Assembly: GCA_000438155.1 (NCBI GenBank)
Contig: FR902980.1
Span: 108,557 to 128,332, forward strand
Length of the DNA: 19,776 nt
Direction of reading: 5' to 3'
Origin: Firmicutes bacterium CAG:95
Lineage (GTDB): Bacteria > Bacillota > Clostridia > Lachnospirales > Lachnospiraceae
In this document: positions 15,120 through 19,776 of the stretch, one piece after another
How positions within the stretch are numbered: the first letter of the stretch is position 1
Layout of the letters: every line of letters starts with the position of its first letter
Translations under genes and position numbers: made by a program
The notes under the pieces: generated by a model
Told to the model about the DNA's origin: nothing
The model's input: the letters and a program-made list of their open reading frames with translations, nothing else
Database searches by the model: none

Positions 15120-16232
15120 CTACACGGCCTGTTCGCGCTTGGCAAGGTCCACATGCTGGATCGAACCGGCATTTCCATCCTCAAACAGGAAAAATCCTGT
15201 ACTGCGGATCACTGCATTCGTCTCATTATTTTCATTGGTTAATGAGTACTGCGTTCCGGTGTGTGCAAGGCCGATCGCTCCCACTCCCTTTTCCTTCAGG
15301 GAATAAAGGTGCGGCTGTCCATTCTCATCCATGCACCAGATTTTCAGCCTGTCGAAAATTTCATCATTTTCATCAATGAATCCGTTTCCATCGGAATCAA
15401 ATTTAGCAAGGTCTGCGAAACCATTACCGGACTGTGTGCCGAAAAGCTCGGATCCATCGTTGATAATACCGTCACCGTTTTGATCAAGCGCAAGAAATCC
15501 GCTTCCGGAAATCAATTTACTGATTTCATCCTCTACGCCATCACAGTCAATATCGAAGAAAAAGGTCTGGTCAGACACCTGTGCCACATTTCCCTCAAGA
15601 TTAATCACAAGAGGATCACAAAGTGTAAGCTGTTCAAAGTCAATCTCTTCCTCGTAGTATTCCATGAAGCTGCGGCTCATATTCAGATTGAGATGGAAGT
15701 CAATCTCTCTTCCGTCCTCGGTCTTTACCGTGCCTTTGGTTGTAAAGGATGTACTTTCGGACTCTTCAAAATAGTACCGGTTCGTGAGACGGACACTGTT
15801 CACCGTGACAAGCTGCGGCTGCAATGTGGTTACTCCCGGCTGCTGCGTATTTCCCGTCTGTTCAGTCGTCTCGAAGCTGTCTGCCTTGTACTTATCCGGG
15901 AAGAAAATCTGCATCAGATACCGCAGACAGGATTCCCGGAGCTGCCGCATCTGTTCACGGATATCATTCATATCGGAGATCGCCTGACTGTTCAGCCGCG
16001 TATTCGTCATACGTCCCTGAATATCCGCAAGAGATTCGTTCCCGACACCTTTCTTGTCCTTACTTTGCTCTGCATTTTCACCATCGGTCTGCAGAAAACC
16101 GCCAAACAGAGTTCCGGATCCATCCATAATGCTCTGCTTACCACTAAATCTTGTTAAACGACTCATCCGTGCGTGTGTTGCCGAATAAGTTCTTTCGGAT
16201 TCCATTCCTATTGTAGCGGAATTGATTCTCAT
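15120..16232 (-). CDS. EF-hand-like calcium-binding protein, no signal peptide
   Basis: The 370-residue leftward protein starts at ATG 16232-16230, with AAGGAGGT (16244-16237) only 4 nt upstream. Residues 1-105 form a Ser/Thr-rich then helical part (MNDIREQMRQLRESCLRYLM). A low-complexity linker (120-140) and a beta-rich part follow. Three calcium-loop candidates then come in series: DIDCDGVEDE (227-236), DQNGDGIINDGSE (250-262) and DSDGNGFIDENDE (279-291). The last two fit the DxDxDG EF-hand loop well. The surrounding LALDQNGDGIINDGSELFG and GFADLAKFDSDGNGFIDEND resemble a domain seen in secreted and flagellum-associated proteins of various bacteria. No Sec signal or membrane segment is present, so export, if any, is by another route. 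Its function is unknown. Confidence 0.8.
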   Translation of the reverse strand: MRINSATIGMESERTYSATHARMSRLTRFSGKQSIMDGSGTLFGGFLQTDGENAEQSKDKKGVGNESLADIQGRMTNTRLNSQAISDMNDIREQMRQLRESCLRYLMQIFFPDKYKADSFETTEQTGNTQQPGVTTLQPQLVTVNSVRLTNRYYFEESESTSFTTKGTVKTEDGREIDFHLNLNMSRSFMEYYEEEIDFEQLTLCDPLVINLEGNVAQVSDQTFFFDIDCDGVEDEISKLISGSGFLALDQNGDGIINDGSELFGTQSGNGFADLAKFDSDGNGFIDENDEIFDRLKIWCMDENGQPHLYSLKEKGVGAIGLAHTGTQYSLTNENNETNAVIRSTGFFLFEDGNAGSIQHVDLAKREQAV

Positions 16233-16486
16233 TCATACCTCCTTATAGTATAAATAAACAAACCCATTTTTTGCGCGGAAAATGATTTATCTGCCTGCCC
16301 CCGAAAGAATAGAGCAGACAAATAAAAACGGACGCTATTTCAGAATCCCTTCTAAAATACCATCCGTGTTCTGTCGTTATTGTGCCATTGGTGCGGCCTA
16401 CACCAATTGGCTTGTCTGGGAAATCTATTTGATCCCCTTGTTTTTTATATCGGAGAAATTACGGTAATCTTTAGTCTTCCTGGGAA
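16233..16486. other. Non-coding stretch without identified function
   Basis: No credible gene was found here. One hairpin is visible: ATTGGTG (16387-16393) pairs with CACCAAT (16401-16407) around loop CGGCCTA. A TATACT hexamer directly before the ribosome binding site of the leftward EF-hand gene has no matching -35 box. Short open frames lack ribosome binding sites. Confidence 0.5.
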
Positions 16487-16600
16487 CTCCGGATGTGTGG
16501 ATGGATGTGTGTCTCCGGATGTGTGCCAGAGCCGCGCCAGAACCGCACCAGACCTGCACCTTCTCTGTGCCTGAATGATCTGTGCCTGAATGCTTGAATG
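16487..16600. repeat. Cluster of short tandem repeats with three different periods
   Basis: CTCCGGATGTGTG occurs at 16487-16499 and 16513-16525, a 26-bp step. GCCAGAGCCGC, GCCAGAACCGC and ACCAGACCTGC follow head to tail at 16525-16557, an 11-bp period. TCTGTGCCTGAATG is repeated at 16564 and 16579, a 15-bp period. The composition is GC-richer than the flanks. No coding frame with a ribosome binding site uses it. Confidence 0.6.
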
Positions 16601-16686
16601 TGTAGCATTGAACCATTTGCTCCGGATACATAGACTACATTCTGAATATACTTTAACTCATATCTGCATCCCTTATATCATATACT

Positions 16687-16856
16687 ATAACTGTCCGGAA
16701 TTCCATTTGCAAAATTGTGACAGCACACCAATCGCTGCCAGGCTGATCATATAGTTACTTCGTCATATAAATCTCATATAAATCATGGAATATGTCCTTG
16801 CGAATGCAAGCATTCGCCGTACATATTGCATGATTTGCATGGCTCTGAATAGTTAC
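16687..16856. repeat. MITE-like element, copy 2, inverted, with long hairpin
   Basis: Read on the minus strand, this 170-bp stretch follows copy 1: identical first 24 bases (16856-16833), then a matched hairpin and the shared CATGATTTATATG. Its other end, ATAACTGTCCGGA (16687-16699), matches the terminal repeat at 9 of 13 positions, all differences being transitions. The hairpin at 16780-16836 pairs AAATCATG, AATATGT and GCGAATGC with their complements, 23 base pairs with one mismatch and one small internal loop around a 2-nt tip. It lies upstream of the popT-like gene, with 33 bp between its end and that gene's ribosome binding site. Confidence 0.7.
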
Positions 16857-16906
16857 GAAATTATGCTTTATTATGAACTCATAGAAATCAAGAGGAGTTT
16901 AAATTG

Positions 16907-17725
16907 ATGAAACATCAGAATTTTTTCCCGGCTCTGTTACAGGGTGCCCTTATTGGCTTAGGTGCGGTACTTCCCGGAATCTCCGGTGGAGTTTTAAGTG
17001 TGATCTTTGGCATATATCGTCCCGTTATGGAGCTGCTTGGCGATCCTAAGAAAAACTTCCGTACCCATTTTCCCAAACTGTATCCTTATCTGCTGGGATA
17101 TCTCCTCGGCTTTCTTGGCGTTGCCAATGTTCTTGCCTTCTTCTTAAACCGGTATCCGGATCCTTCTGTATGCCTTTTCATCGGTCTGATTATCGGAATG
17201 CTGCCCTCGCTCTGGGAAGAAGCCGAAAAAGAGGGACGTTCCAAAGGATCTTATCTTTCCTTTTTCTGTGCGGTCATCTTTATTTTTACGCTGCTGACCG
17301 GTCTGCAGCGCTGCGCCATCACCATCGTTCCGGATTTCAAATGGTATCTGTTCTGCGGCTTCTGTCTCGCGTTAAGCATTATTGCACCCGGCATGAGCTT
17401 TTCTACGCTCCTTATGCCGCTCGGACTTTATACTCCATTCATTGACGGAATCGGACACTTATCCACTGCCGTTCTCATCCCCGGTGGAATCGGTGCCGGA
17501 ATTACCATTCTCGTCCTCTCCCGCCTCATCAATTCCTTATTCGAAAAGCATTACTCTATTGCCTTTCACGCCATTGTCGGAATTGTTATGGCCGCAACCG
17601 CCATGATCATCCCCTTTGACAGCTTCACTACGTCGTTAAAAAGCTGCCTCATCAATCTACTGTGTTTAGCCGTCGGAGGCATTGTGTCTGTGTGGATGGC
17701 GAAGTTTCAGGAGGGAAAGGGATGA
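16907..17725 (+). CDS. popT: DUF368 membrane protein, PopT-type undecaprenyl-phosphate transporter
   Basis: The 272-residue multi-pass membrane protein has the DUF368 signature GLGAVLPGISGGVLSVIFGIY (18-38) and repeats of the fold (SLIIAPGMSFSTLLMPLGLY-like segment, then GGIGAGITILVLSRLI). Members of this family (PopT in Staphylococcus aureus) return undecaprenyl phosphate across the membrane for reuse in wall and polymer synthesis. ATG 16907 is preferred over TTG 16904, with AGAGGAG at 16891-16897 about 9 nt upstream. The gene is alone on its strand, with repeat copy 2 upstream and the convergent AbiE cassette ending only 25 bp after its stop. The family assignment is firm; transport of this lipid is inferred from the family. 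Confidence 0.88.
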   Translation: MKHQNFFPALLQGALIGLGAVLPGISGGVLSVIFGIYRPVMELLGDPKKNFRTHFPKLYPYLLGYLLGFLGVANVLAFFLNRYPDPSVCLFIGLIIGMLPSLWEEAEKEGRSKGSYLSFFCAVIFIFTLLTGLQRCAITIVPDFKWYLFCGFCLALSIIAPGMSFSTLLMPLGLYTPFIDGIGHLSTAVLIPGGIGAGITILVLSRLINSLFEKHYSIAFHAIVGIVMAATAMIIPFDSFTTSLKSCLINLLCLAVGGIVSVWMAKFQEGKG

Positions 17726-17750
17726 TGATCTTTCCGCTGGTACTTTATTA

Positions 17751-18752
17751 TTATTCCAGCCTATGTATTTCTTCCTGTAGTTCTTTGAGAAACGCAAGTA
17801 TCTCTTCAAATTCCGGTATGTTCCCATATATCATATTCTTCATTGCCTGATAGTCCTCCTGCAAAGCATTAAGTATCGTTTTTCTTGGCAGAAGTTCGAT
17901 ACTGCTCAATGTTGCCGTTTCATAATGAGCACCCTTGGCATAATAAAACTTTTGCTTAAAGGCAATATCTTTTTCAAGTAATTCTTTTCTTTTAAATGCG
18001 CTTTCCTTTACCCATGAATTGCCCAGATTATATACATCATATAAATGCCTTGCATATCTGGCAGGCAATGCTTTTCCTTCCGGGAAATTTGCAATTTTAT
18101 GTAATATAGTGAGTTTTTCCCAAAAAGTTCTTTCAACATCAATGGTCAGAACCGAGGTCGCTTTTTGCAAAAATATATCCGGATATTTTCAGCTGCAAAC
18201 GGAGTTACTGTTGTCTCATGAGATGGCATCCATTCTGCCAATGGTCCAATTTCCAGTCTTACACTGGAACGCAGATACTCTGCTTCAAATATTTGTGGAT
18301 AATAAAAATTTACCACCATCTCATCCTCTGTATCAGTTGAAATCCATTCTCCCTCCCCCCAGTTTTTCTTTCATTTCTACATTCAACTGGGGAATCAATT
18401 CCTCTTTATAAAATTTAGCTGCTTCTGAATTAATTTGTTTGTTGAATAAATCCTGCTTGATTTTCGACCTTTCTTCCCAAGGATTTACCTCGGCATTAAT
18501 AATTTTTCTCCAATCCAGAATCAAATCTATATCTTCGGAAAATCTTTCAATAACATGGTACGATTTAGATAAACTTGTACCGCCTTTGAAAACAAATGCA
18601 TTCTTATACTTACAATCGTGAAACAGATGATCCAGCATAAAACACACCCAAAAGTCTTTCTCTACTACATTAGGCTGCATTCCCATCGAAATTGCAGCAG
18701 CATGAAACAATTCTGTTCTATCCTTTATCTGTAACTTAGCAACTTCTTTCAT
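17751..18752 (-). pseudogene. abiEii: AbiEii-type nucleotidyltransferase toxin with two compensating frameshifts
   Basis: Read through, the 1002-bp region encodes a normal AbiEii protein of about 333 residues in three frame segments. The N-terminal 139-codon segment (18752-18333) holds FKGGTSLSKSYHVIERFSED followed by IDL, the GGTS...ED-I-D nucleotidyltransferase motif. After a run of six C (18355-18360, one more than the frame needs) the frame moves to a middle segment including VRLEIGPLAEWMPSHETTVT. At TTTT (18186-18189, one fewer than needed) it moves back to VLTIDVERTFWEKLTILHKI and the C-terminus, ending at 17751. The two errors cancel. The toxin normally modifies tRNA or another nucleotide acceptor and is opposed by AbiEi. 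Its start overlaps the antitoxin stop by 1 nt (TAATG). Real inactivation and assembly error are both possible. Confidence 0.85.
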
Positions 18753-19357
18753 TATTCAGCACACACCTTTCTGATTACTGTATATAGCCATTCACTTACA
18801 CCTGTTGCTTCCTTTAACATCTTTTTCTTCTCTTCTTCAGGCAATCTGTTCCTCAAACTCACGATAATATCATCATCAATCCTCTCTTTTCCCAATGTCT
18901 TTAATGCCTCAACAACCAAAGTTGTTGTCTCAGACATAAAGGAAATCTCTCTATTTGCACGGTGCTTATAGGACACGGTAATATTATCCCATGAAAATTT
19001 TCTATATGGTCCATCACTGATATAGGACCAGACAACCGGAACCTGTGTAGATAGACCCAGCTTATTTAATGCTACATCTCCACATGGAGCAATGGTCCAA
19101 TGAAAACTTCTGGCAATAGCATATGCTACCGCATCCGGATTTGCAGGAATATACTCCTTAAGCAGCTTACTATATACTGGTTTTTCGTACACCCCGGCTA
19201 TAACTCTTCGTATATTCTTTTTCTCAACTTGTCTTCCCAAACATTTTCTTACAGTTGTTGTTGTCGCAATATCCGTAAAATCTGATGTAAGAAAAACCGT
19301 TCCCGGTTCAGCCAATTCTATTCTCTTCTTTATTTCTGTATAAATACCACTTGCCAT
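18752..19357 (-). CDS. abiEi: AbiEi-type antitoxin/transcriptional repressor (DUF6088)
   Basis: The 201-residue leftward protein has the DUF6088/AbiEi layout. An N-terminal winged-helix-like part (TVFLTSDFTDIATTTTVRKC, then RRVIAGVYEKPVYSKLLKEY) is followed by the C-terminal antitoxin domain (WTIAPCGDVALNKLGLSTQVP; EALKTLGKERIDDD). Antitoxins of this type neutralise the AbiEii toxin and repress their own promoter through inverted repeats. The start at 19357 has AAAGGG (19372-19367), 9 nt upstream. The stop overlaps the toxin start by 1 nt. The frame is intact, unlike the toxin. The DNA here is visibly AT-richer than the core genes to the left, consistent with acquisition. Confidence 0.88.
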   Translation of the reverse strand: MASGIYTEIKKRIELAEPGTVFLTSDFTDIATTTTVRKCLGRQVEKKNIRRVIAGVYEKPVYSKLLKEYIPANPDAVAYAIARSFHWTIAPCGDVALNKLGLSTQVPVVWSYISDGPYRKFSWDNITVSYKHRANREISFMSETTTLVVEALKTLGKERIDDDIIVSLRNRLPEEEKKKMLKEATGVSEWLYTVIRKVCAE

Positions 19358-19376
19358 AATATCACGCCCTTTATTT

Positions 19377-19406
19377 TGTCACGATTATTATATTATTTTC
19401 GTGACA
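19377..19406. promoter_or_regulatory. Palindromic operator candidate over the abiE promoter
   Basis: TGTCACGA (19377-19384) and TCGTGACA (19399-19406) form a perfect 8-bp inverted repeat, 14 bp apart. The -10 box lies between the arms and the right arm lies in the spacer, so a bound dimer would block RNA polymerase. Position and AbiEi biology suggest autoregulation; binding is not shown. Confidence 0.65.
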
Positions 19407-19415
19407 TTTTTTCAA
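19387..19415 (-). promoter_or_regulatory. Promoter of the abiE operon
   Basis: On the minus strand TTGAAA (19415-19410) and a perfect TATAAT (19392-19387) are 17 bp apart. The predicted start, near 19380, falls about 23 nt before ATG 19357. Confidence 0.8.
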
Positions 19416-19483
19416 CTTTTTATTTCGATCTTAATAATAATTTTTCAAAGATTTTGCTATTTCACTAGTTCCACCAGTAAAAC

Positions 19484-19527
19484 AAAGCTGCATTTCCATC
19501 CTTTGACAGAAACACAGCTTTTTATTT
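19484..19527. terminator. Terminator-like hairpin upstream of the abiE operon
   Basis: AAAGCTG (19484-19490) pairs with CAGCTTT (19515-19521), and TTTC/GAAA extends the stem past a 2-nt mismatch. A T tract follows on the plus strand (TTTTTATTTT) and a shorter one on the minus strand (GCTTTGTTTT). As the neighbouring genes run left, it probably insulates abiE from transcription entering from the right. Confidence 0.55.
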
Positions 19528-19559
19528 TGGGTATTCAAAGTTTTTGAGGGTCTGGCTTT

Positions 19560-19682
19560 TTAAGGGTCTTTCGTGAGGGTTCTTCGTGAGGGTTCTACTG
19601 TGTCTACATAATAGCCTCTACACCAATATTGATTCATTTCATTCGCCTCAAGGCTTTTCAAATTCCGGCTAATATAGTTTAG
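19560..19682 (-). pseudogene. IS200/IS605-family transposase (TnpA) remnant
   Basis: The minus strand encodes a 40-residue scrap containing NQYWCRGYYVDTVE. This resembles the conserved FWxxGYYVxTVG segment near the end of the Y1-type HUH transposase TnpA. No start, no HUH motif and no full domain are present, and a stop (TAG at 19685-19683) precedes it in frame. A perfect 13-bp tandem duplication, TTCGTGAGGGTTC at 19570-19582 and 19583-19595, lies just past the match and shifts the frame. It is debris of an inactive insertion sequence. Confidence 0.55.
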
Positions 19683-19691
19683 CTATATACA

Positions 19692-19775
19692 TCAGTTCTC
19701 CATCTTTTCCAATGCCAACCCAATCAATCGATCCGCCTGATCTGCCATGAACAGCGGGATATTCAGCACATCATC
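19692..19775 (-). CDS. C-terminal end of an unidentified leftward gene, cut by window edge
   Basis: An open minus-strand frame enters from the right edge and stops with TGA at 19694-19692. The 27 visible residues include NIPLFMADQADRLIGLALEK. Too little is present to name a family, and coding status is not certain. If real, it would read toward the terminator-like hairpin at 19484-19527. Confidence 0.3.
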   Translation of the reverse strand, partial: DDVLNIPLFMADQADRLIGLALEKMEN

Positions 19776-19776
19776 G

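Noticed and set aside
15261..16157. A 298-codon rightward open frame antisense to the EF-hand gene
   Set aside because: The leftward frame has a ribosome binding site and clear calcium-loop motifs; the rightward one has neither and is a shadow.
16245..16250. TATACT as -10 box for the EF-hand gene
   Set aside because: It sits immediately before the ribosome binding site and has no -35 box at a proper distance.
16487..16600. CRISPR array
   Set aside because: The units are 11 to 26 bp, differ from one another and have no regular spacers.
16425..16631. A 68-codon leftward frame over the tandem repeats
   Set aside because: It has no ribosome binding site and no family resemblance; its repeated residues only reflect the DNA repeats.

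Overview
The window looks like chromosomal DNA of a low-to-moderate GC anaerobic Firmicute, most probably a Lachnospiraceae (Clostridium cluster XIVa) member. The support is protein character (acyl-CoA dehydratase activase, M16C peptidase, DUF4349 and CmpB-type membrane proteins), strong AGGAGG-type ribosome binding sites, and the gene order era - small yqzL-like gene - recO, which is a Firmicute arrangement. Genus is not determined. No tRNA, rRNA, CRISPR array or prophage was seen.

Layout. (1) 1-826: the 5' part of a leftward gene for an Fe-S acyl-CoA dehydratase activase, cut by the window edge. (2) 827-1145: a divergent intergenic region holding a 151-bp element with terminal inverted repeats, and a good promoter for the rightward genes. 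(3) 1146-14000: a long co-directional run: a rhomboid-like zinc-ribbon membrane protein, a truncated sigma-70-like protein, a conserved unknown, an M16C/PreP-like metallopeptidase, a DUF4349 lipoprotein, era, a yqzL-like small gene, recO, a small lipoprotein, glycyl-tRNA synthetase and alanyl-tRNA synthetase. Most spacings are short and several starts are translationally coupled. (4) 14071-14400: rpsU (58 aa) with its own promoter, a structured leader and a terminator. (5) 14439-15029: a CmpB/DUF1113-type membrane protein, ending against a convergent gene with a half-copy of the repeat element between them. (6) 15120-16232: a leftward EF-hand-like calcium-binding protein. (7) 16233-16906: a 674-bp non-coding stretch with short tandem repeats and a second, inverted full copy of the repeat element carrying a 23-bp hairpin. 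(8) 16907-17725: a DUF368/PopT-type undecaprenyl-phosphate transporter. (9) 17751-19415: an AT-richer leftward AbiE-type toxin-antitoxin cassette; its toxin gene carries two compensating homopolymer frameshifts and its promoter is overlaid by a perfect palindromic operator candidate. (10) 19416-19776: a terminator-like hairpin, an IS200/IS605-type transposase remnant and an unidentified leftward gene end.

The core run combines translation (era, rpsU, glyQS, alaS), DNA repair (recO), peptide turnover and envelope functions. The accessory signal is concentrated in the repeat family (three copies), the truncated sigma-like protein and the AbiE cassette next to transposon debris. These three are the best places to look for something undescribed.
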